Part shown: positions 13,691-21,136 of the stretch, in pieces | Position numbering within the stretch: the stretch's first letter is position 1 | Layout: every line of letters begins with the position of its first letter | Assembly: GCA_039914895.1 (NCBI GenBank) | Contig: JBDSOJ010000056.1 | Coordinates: forward strand, 1 to 24,045 | Source of the DNA: Gaiellasilicea sp039914895 | GTDB taxonomy: Bacteria > Actinomycetota > Thermoleophilia > Gaiellales > Gaiellaceae | Length of the DNA: 24,045 nt | Direction of reading: 5' to 3' | Notes under the pieces: generated by a model | Database searches by the model: none | The model's input: the letters and a program-made list of their open reading frames with translations, nothing else | What the model was told of the DNA's origin: nothing | Program-made: the position numbers and the translations under genes

Positions 13691-14967
13691 GCCTCGACGC
13701 GCTCGATCGACGCGCCGAGCGCGCGCAGCCGCTCGTCGATCCGCTCGTAGCCGCGGTCGATCTCGCCGACGTTTCCGATCGTCGAGGTGCCCTCGGCGCA
13801 GAGCGCCGCAATCAGCAGCGCCATCCCGGCGCGGATGTCCGGGCTCGTCAGGCGCTCGCCGTAGAGCTGTGCCGGGCCGGTGACGACGACGCGGTGCGGG
13901 TCGCAGAGGATGATCCGAGCGCCCATGCCGACGAGCTTGTCGACGAAGAAGAGGCGGCTCTCGAACATCTTCTCGAAGACGAGCACCGTGCCCTCAGCCT
14001 GAGTCGCCGTCACGACCGCAATTGAGGTCAGGTCGGCTGGGAAGGCAGGCCAGGGGCCGTCCTCGATCTTCGGGATCTGACCGCCGAGATCGTCCTGGAT
14101 CACGAGCCGCTGGCCGGGCGGGACCCGCACCGTCGACTCGCCCACCTCGACCTGCACGCCGAGCCGCGCGAACGCCGGCAGGATCGAGACGAGGTCCCGC
14201 GGCTCGACGTCCTCGATCGTGATGTCGCTGCCGGTCGCGGCGGCGAGACCGATGAAGCTGCCGACCTCGATGTGCTCCGGCGCGACGCGCCAGTCGCCGC
14301 CGCCGAGCTGCTCGACGCCTTGGATCCGGAGCACGTTGGACTCGATCCCCTCGATCCGCGCTCCGAGCGAGACGAGGAAGCGGCAGAGATCCTGGACGTG
14401 CGGCTCGCACGCGGCGTTCCCGATCACAGTCTCGCCCTCGGCCAGCACGGCCGCCATGACGACGTTCTCGGTCGCCATCACGCTGGCCTCGTCGAGGAAG
14501 ATCTCGGCACCTTTGAGTCGCGGCGCGCGCATCTCGAAGCGACCGTTGATCTCGATCTCGACGCCGAGCTCGGCGAGGCCGTGGATATGGGGATCGAGGC
14601 GACGCCGGCCGATCACGTCGCCGCCCGGAGGCGGGACGATCGCGCTGCCGAGCCGAGCGAGCAGCGGTCCGGCGAGCAGGAACGAGGCGCGGATCCGGCG
14701 GCACAGCTCCTCGTCGAGCTCGGACTTGTGCACGCCGGTCGAGTCGATCCGGATCTCGTTGGCGCCCAGCCACTCGGCGTCGGCGCCGATGTCGACGAGC
14801 AGCTCGACCATCGTCTGAACATCGCGGATCCGCGGCACGTTCGTCAGCTGCACCGGCTCGGTGGCGAGCACCGTGGCGGCAAGGATCGGCAGCGCACCGT
14901 TCTTGTTCCCGGCGGCGCGGACGCTACCGCTGAGCGGGCGCCCACCCTCGATCGTGAAGGCTTGCAT
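13687..14967 (-). CDS. murA: UDP-N-acetylglucosamine 1-carboxyvinyltransferase (MurA), Cys-to-Asp active site
   Basis: First committed enzyme of peptidoglycan synthesis: transfers enolpyruvate from PEP to UDP-GlcNAc. The 426-aa protein has the paired K22-N23 of AAGNKNGALPI, the RIRASFLLAGPLLARLG helix, the catalytic loop PPPGGDVIGRR and the late FPADLTSIAVV and GYERIDERL blocks. In the loop, Asp117 stands where E. coli has Cys115, the residue alkylated by fosfomycin; the same change is known in mycobacteria and gives intrinsic resistance. ATG 14967 gives the family-like MQAFTIEGG; a GTG at 14994 would add nine residues and fits a short-leader transcript from the shared promoter at 15004-15010. 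It is followed by the hisB-like gene with a 4-base overlap. Confidence 0.93.
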   Translation of the reverse strand: MQAFTIEGGRPLSGSVRAAGNKNGALPILAATVLATEPVQLTNVPRIRDVQTMVELLVDIGADAEWLGANEIRIDSTGVHKSELDEELCRRIRASFLLAGPLLARLGSAIVPPPGGDVIGRRRLDPHIHGLAELGVEIEINGRFEMRAPRLKGAEIFLDEASVMATENVVMAAVLAEGETVIGNAACEPHVQDLCRFLVSLGARIEGIESNVLRIQGVEQLGGGDWRVAPEHIEVGSFIGLAAATGSDITIEDVEPRDLVSILPAFARLGVQVEVGESTVRVPPGQRLVIQDDLGGQIPKIEDGPWPAFPADLTSIAVVTATQAEGTVLVFEKMFESRLFFVDKLVGMGARIILCDPHRVVVTGPAQLYGERLTSPDIRAGMALLIAALCAEGTSTIGNVGEIDRGYERIDERLRALGASIERVEA

Positions 14968-15003
14968 TCCGGTGGAGAGCGTAGTCGTGCTCACGAAGGC
15001 GGG

Positions 15004-15010
15004 TACTGTA
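15004..15010. promoter_or_regulatory. Shared bidirectional -10 box (TACTGTA) between murA and the HD gene
   Basis: TACTGTA reads as TAnnnT on both strands: TACTGT (15004-15009) on the plus strand, 7 bases before the HD-gene ATG, and TACAGT on the minus strand, 10 bases before the murA GTG at 14994. The plus-strand start has no ribosome binding site, consistent with leaderless mRNA. No -35 element is clear on either strand. Confidence 0.5.
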
Positions 15011-15016
15011 AACGCC

Positions 15017-15583
15017 ATGGCGGAGCTGACGCGCGCGAGGGCGTGGGAGACGCTCGCTCGCTACACGGCGAGCGAGTCGCTGCGGCGGCACGCGCTCGCC
15101 GTCGAGGCGTCAACGCGGTCGTACGCGCGCCGGCTCAGCGAGGACGAGGAGCTCTGGGGCGTCGTCGCGCTCCTGCACGACTTCGACTACGAGATCCACC
15201 CCACGCTCGACAAGCATCCGCAGGACGGCGCGCCGATCCTGCGCGACGAGGGCTACCCGGAGGAGGTGATCGACGCGATCCTCTCCCACGCCGAGCACCT
15301 CGGGCTGCCGCGCGACACGATGCTGAAGAAGACGCTTTTTGCCTGCGACGAGCTCTCCGGTTTCGTCCACGCCTGCGGACTCGTACGCCCGACCGGCCTC
15401 GAGGGCCTGGAGCCGAAGTCGGTCAGGAAGAAGCTGAAGCAGCCGTCGTTTGCGGCGGGCGTCCACCGCGACGAGGTCTACGCGGGCGCGGAGCTGATCG
15501 GGGTCGAGCTGGACGAGCACATCGCGACCGTCGTCGCCGCGCTACAGCCGATCTCGAAGGAGCTCGGGCTGCGCACTGGGTAG
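15017..15583 (+). CDS. HD-domain protein, predicted phosphohydrolase
   Basis: A 188-aa single-domain HD-superfamily protein. The metal ligands are visible: H25 (RRHALAVE), H54-D55 (LLHDFDYE), H91 (SHAEHLGL) and D111 (ACDELSGF). Such stand-alone HD proteins act on nucleotides or other phosphate esters; the substrate cannot be told. The ATG at 15017 is chosen because no homologous residues precede it and a -10 box lies just upstream, giving a probable leaderless mRNA. The end faces the broken HYR gene on the other strand with a 35-bp gap and no obvious terminator. Confidence 0.85.
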   Translation: MAELTRARAWETLARYTASESLRRHALAVEASTRSYARRLSEDEELWGVVALLHDFDYEIHPTLDKHPQDGAPILRDEGYPEEVIDAILSHAEHLGLPRDTMLKKTLFACDELSGFVHACGLVRPTGLEGLEPKSVRKKLKQPSFAAGVHRDEVYAGAELIGVELDEHIATVVAALQPISKELGLRTG

Positions 15584-15618
15584 AAACCGCTCACGTCCCA
15601 GGCGGCCCGGCCCGGGCT

Positions 15619-16212
15619 CTATCCGCCGGGCTTCACGGTGACCACGAACGTCGCCGTGCGCGTGTTCCCGCTCGTGTCCGCCGCCGAGCACCTGACGACC
15701 GTGCGGCCGACCTTGAAACTGCTGTTCGACCCCGGCCGGCAGGAGACCGGAACCACACCGTCGACCCGTCACGTGCCGTGACCCGATGGCTGACGCGCGC
15801 GCTCTTCGCGCCGATCGGAGCTCGAACCGTCTTGCCGACGGCTCCTCTCAACACCGGAGCGATCACGTCGAACTCGAGGCCGGGGACGACGAGTCTGCCG
15901 GTCCACGTGTCAGTGCCCGCGGCGCCGCCGGGCGTGTAGCGCGCGTCGTGAGTGAGCGTGCCAACGCCCGACGCGCCGGCATAGACGCCGGAGCCGCCCG
16001 TGATCGTGATGGGTGGATACGCCGGTTCCAGCACGTTGGTCGAGAGGCATGGGAGCTCCCGAGAACGCCAGGTGGAGCTGACCCTTGCCGGCAACGGTAA
16101 AGCGCGCTTTGTAACCGGGCACGCGATAGAAGCCGGTCGCGACCGGCACTCCCGCGCCGAGGACGAGCGTCGTGAGCAGCACGAGCGCAGCGATCACAAA
16201 GCGGGCTTGCAC
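15619..16212 (-). pseudogene. Secreted HYR-domain protein broken by two frameshifts
   Basis: Three frames of one ancestral gene can be read in order. The first, from GTG 16212 with an AGGA site upstream, gives a signal peptide (MQARFVIAALVLLTTLVLGA) and FYRVPGYKARFTVAGKGQL. The second, from about 16050, gives ITITGGSGVYAGASGVGTLT, then WTGRLVVPGLEFDVIAPVLRG and IGAKSARVSHRVTARD. The third, from about 15766, gives VDGVVPVSCRPGSNSSFKVG, then RTVVRCSAADTSGNTRTATF and VVTVKPGG before the stop. The last part is a hyalin-repeat (HYR) domain, an Ig-like fold of secreted proteins. The second break fits loss of one base near 15764-15768, which would restore RDAVDG. It could be a recent pseudogene or two sequencing errors. 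Confidence 0.75.
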
Positions 16213-16300
16213 GACGGTCCTGACCCCCGTTGTCCTCGAGTTGGCGGTTCGGACGAACCGCTGTAGGGACTCTAAGCGTGACGCGGTGTGCACACCAGCG

Positions 16301-17350
16301 TCATCGGAGAACGCCGACGAGCTGCGTCAAGTCCTCCTCGTTCGTCCACCAGCCGCACGAGACGCGCACGAGCCCCGTCTTCGGGATCTCGCGGACGACG
16401 ACGCTCTCGGCGGCCAGGCGCGTGACGAGCGCGGGCGGATCGTCGGCCCGGAAGGCGACGAGCGTCGACTCGCCCGGCACGAGCTCGGCCAGCGGCTCGA
16501 GGAGTGCACGGCAGCGCGCCGCCCGATCGGCCGCGTGCTCGAACGCCCAGTCCGGCCGAACGGAGATCGCGGTCAGCAGCCCGACAAGGACGGCGCTCGA
16601 GAGCCAACCGGGATCGAAGCGGGCCGCCCCCTCCGCCGGCTCGAAGGCGCCGGAAGACTCGTAGGCCGTTTGGGAAAAGTAACTCGGTCGCGCGACGCGC
16701 AGCCGCTCCGGGTCGGCGACAACGAGGGCGCCCGTCGAGTCGGGGCCGCAGAGCCACTTCTGCCCCGAGATCGTGAGGAAGTCGAGTCCACTCGCGTCGA
16801 CCGGGATCGCCCCCACTGACTGAGCCCCGTCGACGAGCACCGGTACTCCCGTCTGCTCGCGCAGCTCGCGTACCGGGAGCGACCGTCCGCTCGTCCAGAG
16901 CACCTGCGAGAGCGCCAGGAGCCGGGTCTTGGGCGTCACGGCGGCCAGAATCGCCTCCGGATCCGGATCGACGACGACGACCTGCGCACCGCTCGCGTGC
17001 AGCGGTCCGAGCAGGCCGAAGTGCTCCTCGGTCGTCGTCACGACCTCGTCGTCCGCCTGCAGGTCGAGGCCCGCGAGGACGATGTTGCAGCCGTCCGTGG
17101 TCGAGCCGGTCAGCGACACCTGCTCGGGCTCGGCACCGACAAGGGCGCCGAGCGCGACGCGGGCAGCTTTGCGCAGCTCGAGCATCCGCTCGAAGTACTC
17201 CTTGCCGAAGCGGCCGTCGGCGAGATCCGCGTCCAGCTGCTCCTGAACCGCCGCCGCTGTCGGCCGCGCGACCGGGCCGAACGTGCCCGCGTTCAGGTAC
17301 GCGAGCCGGTCGAGCACCGGGAAGAGCGAGCGGCCCTCCTCCGGCGTCAC
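16301..17350 (-). CDS. Aminotransferase class V, cysteine desulfurase-like (PLP enzyme)
   Basis: A 349-aa fold-type I PLP enzyme of the NifS/IscS/kynureninase-like group. Landmarks are YLNAGTFGPV near the N-terminus, TGSTTDGCNIVLAGL, H110 (TEEHFGLLGP), D174 in VPVLVDGAQSVGA and the PLP lysine K198 in TISGQKWLCGPDSTGAL. The Cys-loop of a true cysteine desulfurase is not evident near the C-terminus, and no isc/suf genes are near, so a selenocysteine-lyase or isopenicillin-epimerase-like activity is equally possible. The GTG start shares GTGA with the stop of the EEP gene upstream, so the two form one unit. An 88-bp gap follows before the broken HYR gene. Confidence 0.85.
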   Translation of the reverse strand: MTPEEGRSLFPVLDRLAYLNAGTFGPVARPTAAAVQEQLDADLADGRFGKEYFERMLELRKAARVALGALVGAEPEQVSLTGSTTDGCNIVLAGLDLQADDEVVTTTEEHFGLLGPLHASGAQVVVVDPDPEAILAAVTPKTRLLALSQVLWTSGRSLPVRELREQTGVPVLVDGAQSVGAIPVDASGLDFLTISGQKWLCGPDSTGALVVADPERLRVARPSYFSQTAYESSGAFEPAEGAARFDPGWLSSAVLVGLLTAISVRPDWAFEHAADRAARCRALLEPLAELVPGESTLVAFRADDPPALVTRLAAESVVVREIPKTGLVRVSCGWWTNEEDLTQLVGVLR

Positions 17351-18027
17351 CCGATCCTCATCTCGACGGGAGCGTGGTCCGACAGCACTGCGCCATTGTG
17401 CAGGCGCCGCAGCTCCGGCCACACCTCGAGGGCGCCGTGGTCGATCCCGGCGACGACGACGTGGTCGATGTTCGGGCCGGGCAGATCCGGGTCGCGGAGG
17501 TTGAAGTCGCCGGCGAGCACGCGGGCCTCCCCGGCGGTCGCCATCGACTCGACGAGTGCGTGCGCGCGCTTCAGCTCGGTGCGCGGTACCTCCGGGTGCC
17601 GGAAGTCGTTCGACGCGTGCACGTTGCCGAGCACGATGCCGCCGAGCCGCACCGCGTGGCAGACACGACGCTCGCGGCCGCGCTCGCTGATCCGGATCGA
17701 ACGATGGTCGAGCGGTACGAGCGACGGCGCCACCAGGATCGCGTTCGCCTGTCCGGTGATGCCGGAGCGAAAGCTCCGGGCGTCGAAGCGCTGGAGGATC
17801 CCGCCGAGCTGACGCGGGATCGGCGAGCGCTTCGCGACCGCCCAGACGGCGTTCATCCCGCTCCATTCCTCTAGCCGGGTGAGCGCCCAGAGCGGCAGCT
17901 CCTGCAGGCAGAGCACGTCTGGCGCGTCGCCCGAAGCGAGCTCGACCAGCTCCCGGAGGTAGACCCGCCGCCCCGGCGGCGACGTGCGGCCGTGGTAGAC
18001 GTTCCAGCTGCGGATCAGCACGGGCAC
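17347..18027 (-). CDS. Endonuclease/exonuclease/phosphatase (EEP) family protein
   Basis: A 226-aa protein of the DNase I/Mg-dependent EEP superfamily, whose members cut nucleic acids or phosphoesters. The family set is complete: N9 (RSWNVYHG), E43 (LCLQEL), GNVHASND, LAGDFNLRD, NIDHVVV and SDHAPVEM. No signal peptide is visible, so a cytoplasmic enzyme is likely; the substrate is unknown. Two GTG starts are possible (18027 and 18021). The second lies 7 bases after a TAGGCT box, which fits leaderless transcription. Downstream the gene overlaps the aminotransferase by four bases. Confidence 0.87.
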   Translation of the reverse strand: MPVLIRSWNVYHGRTSPPGRRVYLRELVELASGDAPDVLCLQELPLWALTRLEEWSGMNAVWAVAKRSPIPRQLGGILQRFDARSFRSGITGQANAILVAPSLVPLDHRSIRISERGRERRVCHAVRLGGIVLGNVHASNDFRHPEVPRTELKRAHALVESMATAGEARVLAGDFNLRDPDLPGPNIDHVVVAGIDHGALEVWPELRRLHNGAVLSDHAPVEMRIG

Positions 18028-18034
18028 TAGCCTA
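18028..18034. promoter_or_regulatory. Shared bidirectional -10 box (TAGCCTA) between the EEP and GT4 genes
   Basis: TAGCCTA gives TAGCCT on the plus strand (8 bases before GTG 18042) and TAGGCT on the minus strand (7 bases before GTG 18021). Neither gene has a ribosome binding site in the 14-bp gap, so leaderless mRNAs in both directions are likely. The arrangement repeats the one at 15004-15010. No -35 is evident. Confidence 0.5.
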
Positions 18035-18041
18035 CGAACCC

Positions 18042-19043
18042 GTGCGTGTCGTCGTCGCCGATCCCCCCGCCTTCACGCCTCCCTACGACCACGCGCTCGC
18101 CGCCGCGCTGGCGCGCGCCGGAGCAGACGTGGAGCTCGTGACCTCGCGTTTCCGCTTCGGCGAGGTGCCCGGGCCCGACGGCTACGGTCGCCGCGAGCTC
18201 TTCTACCCGCTCTCCTCGCGGCTCTTCCGCCGCTCGCCGCTGCGCCTGCCGCTGAAGGTGCTCGAGCACCCGCTCGGGCTGGCGCGCCTCGCCGCCACGC
18301 CGGCGGACGTCGTCCACGTCCAGTGGCTCGGGCTCCCGGAGGTCGATTCGTGGCTGCTGCGTCACCGGGCACCGCTCGTCCTCACCGCTCACGATCTCCT
18401 GCCGCGGCGAACCGCGACGAGGACGGGCCTCTGGCGCCGCGCCTTCGGCCGTTTCGAGCGGATCGTCGTCCACTCCGAGCGTGGCCGGGAGACGCTCGCC
18501 GCCTTCGGCGTGCCGGGGCAGAAGCTGCGTGTGATTCCCCATCCCGTGACGCCGAGCGACCCGGTCCGCGCCGACGACGGCCGGACGGTGCTGGCGCTCG
18601 GGCTCGTGCGCCCCTACAAGCAGCTCGAGCACGCGCGGGAGGCCGTCTCGCGGGTGGCCGGGGCGCAGCTTCGCGTCGCCGGCGACACCGACGCGTTCCT
18701 GTCCGAGGCGGAGATCGACGGCGCGCTCGGGGAGTCGACCGTCGCCGTCTTTCCCTACCGCCCGGAGCTCGACCAGAGCGGTGCGCTCCTGCGGGCGCTC
18801 GGCGCGGGGCTGCCGGCTGTCGTCTACGACGTCGGCGGCCTCGGCGAGCCGGTGCGGAGCTTCGGAGCCGGTCGCGTGGTCGCACCCGACGACGTCGACG
18901 GTCTCGCCGCCGCGCTCCGCGAGCTCCTCGACGACGAAACGGCGCTGGCGGAGGCGCGAGCCGGGGCGTTGCGCGCGCGCGCGGAGCTGACCTGGGCGGC
19001 GTCCGCGCAGGCGCACCTCGCGCTCTACGGGGAGCTCGTGTGA
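18042..19043 (+). CDS. GT4-like glycosyltransferase
   Basis: A 333-aa GT-B fold glycosyltransferase. The N-terminal half begins VVVADPPAFTPPYDHALAAA, with alternating strands and helices and VLTAHDLLP; the C-terminal half has VIPHPV, LALGLVRPYKQLEHA and the nucleotide-sugar site FPYRPELDQSGALLRALGAG followed by LPAVVYDVGGLGE, where the acidic residue of the EX7E pattern falls. Donor and acceptor cannot be deduced. The GTG at 18042 is preceded by a -10 box, not a ribosome binding site. The stop overlaps the next gene (GTGTGA), so it is the first gene of a three-gene unit ending with a GH15 glycosidase. Confidence 0.87.
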   Translation: MRVVVADPPAFTPPYDHALAAALARAGADVELVTSRFRFGEVPGPDGYGRRELFYPLSSRLFRRSPLRLPLKVLEHPLGLARLAATPADVVHVQWLGLPEVDSWLLRHRAPLVLTAHDLLPRRTATRTGLWRRAFGRFERIVVHSERGRETLAAFGVPGQKLRVIPHPVTPSDPVRADDGRTVLALGLVRPYKQLEHAREAVSRVAGAQLRVAGDTDAFLSEAEIDGALGESTVAVFPYRPELDQSGALLRALGAGLPAVVYDVGGLGEPVRSFGAGRVVAPDDVDGLAAALRELLDDETALAEARAGALRARAELTWAASAQAHLALYGELV

Positions 19044-19345
19044 GCTTCCGTCGCGATCGGTTCGGCGACCTGGTGCGGCGCCAGCTCGACCTGTTCGCCG
19101 AGGACGAAGGCGAGCTGCTGGAGGAGGCGAAGGCGGCCGAGCGCGCCTACGACGGCGCCGACCGGGGGGACGCCGAGGAGCTCTACGGCGACTACCAGCT
19201 CGTGCTCGAGGCGATCGCGGACCGGCTCGGCGAGATCCGCGACGCGTACACCGCGACACTCCCGAACGACGCGATCGACGCGTACGAGCACTCGTTCGGT
19301 CGTGCCGCCCGCAAGCGCCATCCGAAGCTGCCGTCAGGCTTCTAG
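19040..19345 (+). CDS. Small hypothetical protein between GT4 and GH15 genes
   Basis: A 101-aa protein I do not recognise. The GTG start overlaps the glycosyltransferase stop by four bases. The sequence is acidic and helical in the middle (DEGELLEEAKAAERAYD, AEELYGDYQLVLEAIADRL) with a basic C-terminus ending GRAARKRHPKLPSGF. It has no signal peptide, membrane segment or cysteine. Strong third-position GC and the tight overlap support a real gene; the conserved coupling suggests it works with its neighbours, but no function can be given. Confidence 0.75.
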   Translation: MSFRRDRFGDLVRRQLDLFAEDEGELLEEAKAAERAYDGADRGDAEELYGDYQLVLEAIADRLGEIRDAYTATLPNDAIDAYEHSFGRAARKRHPKLPSGF

Positions 19346-19351
19346 GGTTCT

Positions 19352-21136
19352 ATGCGCATCGAGGACTACGGCCTGATCGGTGACCTCCAGACCGCGGCGC
19401 TCGTCGGGCGCGACGGCTCGATCGACTGGCTCTGCTTCCCCCGCTTCGACTCGGGCGCCTGCTTCTCGGCCCTGCTCGGAAACGAGTGGGACGGGCGCTG
19501 GCTGCTCGCGCCGGATTGCGAGGTCGAGCGGATCGAGCGCCGCTACCGGCCGAAGACGCTCGTGCATGAGCTCGACTTCCACTGCGCCGGCGGCAGCGTC
19601 CGCGTGATCGACTTCATGCCGCCGCGCGGCCGCGACCCGGACGTCGTCCGCATCGTCGAGGGGCTCGAGGGATCGGTGCCGATGCGCATGGAGCTCGTGA
19701 TCCGCTTCGAGTATGGGTCTGTGGTGCCCTGGGTGCGGCGCCTCGACGACGAGACCCGCGTCGCGATCGCCGGTCCGGATGCGCTCGCGCTGCGCACGCC
19801 CGTGCCGATGCGCGGCGAGAACCTCTGCACCGTCGCCGACTTCACGATCGAAGCGGGCGAGCGGAAGCCGTTCGTGCTCACCTGGTACCCGTCCCACCAC
19901 GAGCTCCCGCACGCAATCACGCCCGACCATGCGCTCGAGCAGACGTGCACGTTCTGGCGGGACTGGCTCGGAACCTGTGAGTACCTGGGCCGCTGGGAGG
20001 ACGCGGTGCTGCGCTCGCTGATGGTGCTGAAAGCGCTCACCTATGACCCGACCGGCGGCATCGTCGCCGCCCCGACGACCTCGCTCCCGGAGCGGATCGG
20101 CGGCGTCCGCAACTGGGACTACCGCTACTGCTGGCTCCGCGACGCCACGTTCGCGCTCGACGCGCTGCTCGAGAGCGGCTTCACGACCGAGGCGGCGGCC
20201 TGGCGGACCTGGCTCTTGCGCGCGATCGCCGGCGATCCCGACGACCTCCAGATCATGTACGGCCCCGCCGGCGAGCGGCGACTGCCCGAGTTCGAGCTCC
20301 CGTGGCTCGGCGGCTACGAGGAGTCACGGCCGGTGCGGGTGGGAAACGGCGCCAGCTCGCAGTTCCAGCTCGACGTCTACGGCGAGGTGATGGACGTGCT
20401 CCACCAGGCGCGCCGCCGCGAGATCGAGCCGGACGACCAATCCTGGGCGCTGCAGCAGGTCCTGCTCGCGAACCTGGAGCGGCGCTGGCGCGAGCCGGAC
20501 GAAGGGATCTGGGAGGTGCGCGGACCGCGCCGCCACTTCACCCACTCGAAGATGATGGCGTGGGTCGCGTTCGACCGCGGCGTCAAGGCGGTGGAGCAGT
20601 TCGGCCGCGAGGGTGCGGTGGAGCGCTGGCGGCTTTGCCGCGACGAGATCAGGGCCGAGGTGTTGGAGCAGGGTTGGAACGAGGAGCTCGGCTCGTTCGT
20701 CCAGTCCTACGGCTCCGACCGTGTCGACGCGAGCCTGCTGACGATCCCGCTGATGGGCTTTCTGCCGCCCGACGATCCGCGCGTGCGCGGCACGCTCGAC
20801 GCCGTCCGCCGCGAACTGCTCGTCGACGGCCTCGTCCGGCGCTACCGGCACGACGAGGAGGTCGAGTCGGTCGACGGGCTGCCTCCGGGCGAGGGTGCGT
20901 TCTTCCTCTGCTCGTTCTGGTTCGTCGACAACCTCGTCCTGCTCGGCGAGCTGGACGAGGCGTGCGAGCTGTTCGACCGCCTGCTCGCGCTCCGGAACGA
21001 CCTTGGCCTGCTCTCGGAGGAGTACGACCCCAAGCTCAAGCGCCTTGTCGGCAATTTCCCGCAGGCGTTCTCGCACATCGGGCTCGTCAACACGGCCCTG
21101 CTGCTCGACGCAGCGCTGCGGGAGAACGGGGACTAG
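19352..21136 (+). CDS. GH15 family glycoside hydrolase (trehalase/glucoamylase-like), copy 1
   Basis: A 594-aa cytoplasmic (no signal peptide) GH15 protein. The N-terminal beta-sandwich begins IEDYGLIGDLQTAALVGRDG and includes SIDWLCFPRFDS; the (alpha/alpha)6 barrel has NWDYRYCWLRDATFALDALL, GNGASSQFQLDVYGEVMD, IWEVRGPRRHFTHSK (E388, in the position of the family's general acid) and LLSEEYDPKLKRLVGNFPQAFSH (E556/E557, region of the general base). Proteins with this architecture include the mycobacterial-type GH15 trehalase and bacterial glucoamylases; sequence does not decide between them. It lies 6 bases after the small hypothetical gene. Its TAG stop interlocks with that of a convergent GH15 paralogue. 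Confidence 0.9.
   Translation: MRIEDYGLIGDLQTAALVGRDGSIDWLCFPRFDSGACFSALLGNEWDGRWLLAPDCEVERIERRYRPKTLVHELDFHCAGGSVRVIDFMPPRGRDPDVVRIVEGLEGSVPMRMELVIRFEYGSVVPWVRRLDDETRVAIAGPDALALRTPVPMRGENLCTVADFTIEAGERKPFVLTWYPSHHELPHAITPDHALEQTCTFWRDWLGTCEYLGRWEDAVLRSLMVLKALTYDPTGGIVAAPTTSLPERIGGVRNWDYRYCWLRDATFALDALLESGFTTEAAAWRTWLLRAIAGDPDDLQIMYGPAGERRLPEFELPWLGGYEESRPVRVGNGASSQFQLDVYGEVMDVLHQARRREIEPDDQSWALQQVLLANLERRWREPDEGIWEVRGPRRHFTHSKMMAWVAFDRGVKAVEQFGREGAVERWRLCRDEIRAEVLEQGWNEELGSFVQSYGSDRVDASLLTIPLMGFLPPDDPRVRGTLDAVRRELLVDGLVRRYRHDEEVESVDGLPPGEGAFFLCSFWFVDNLVLLGELDEACELFDRLLALRNDLGLLSEEYDPKLKRLVGNFPQAFSHIGLVNTALLLDAALRENGD

Noticed and set aside
17351..17866. Longer form of the class V aminotransferase
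   Set aside because: The upstream part is out of frame with and antisense-like to the EEP gene on the same strand; the GTGA overlap at 17350 gives the natural start.
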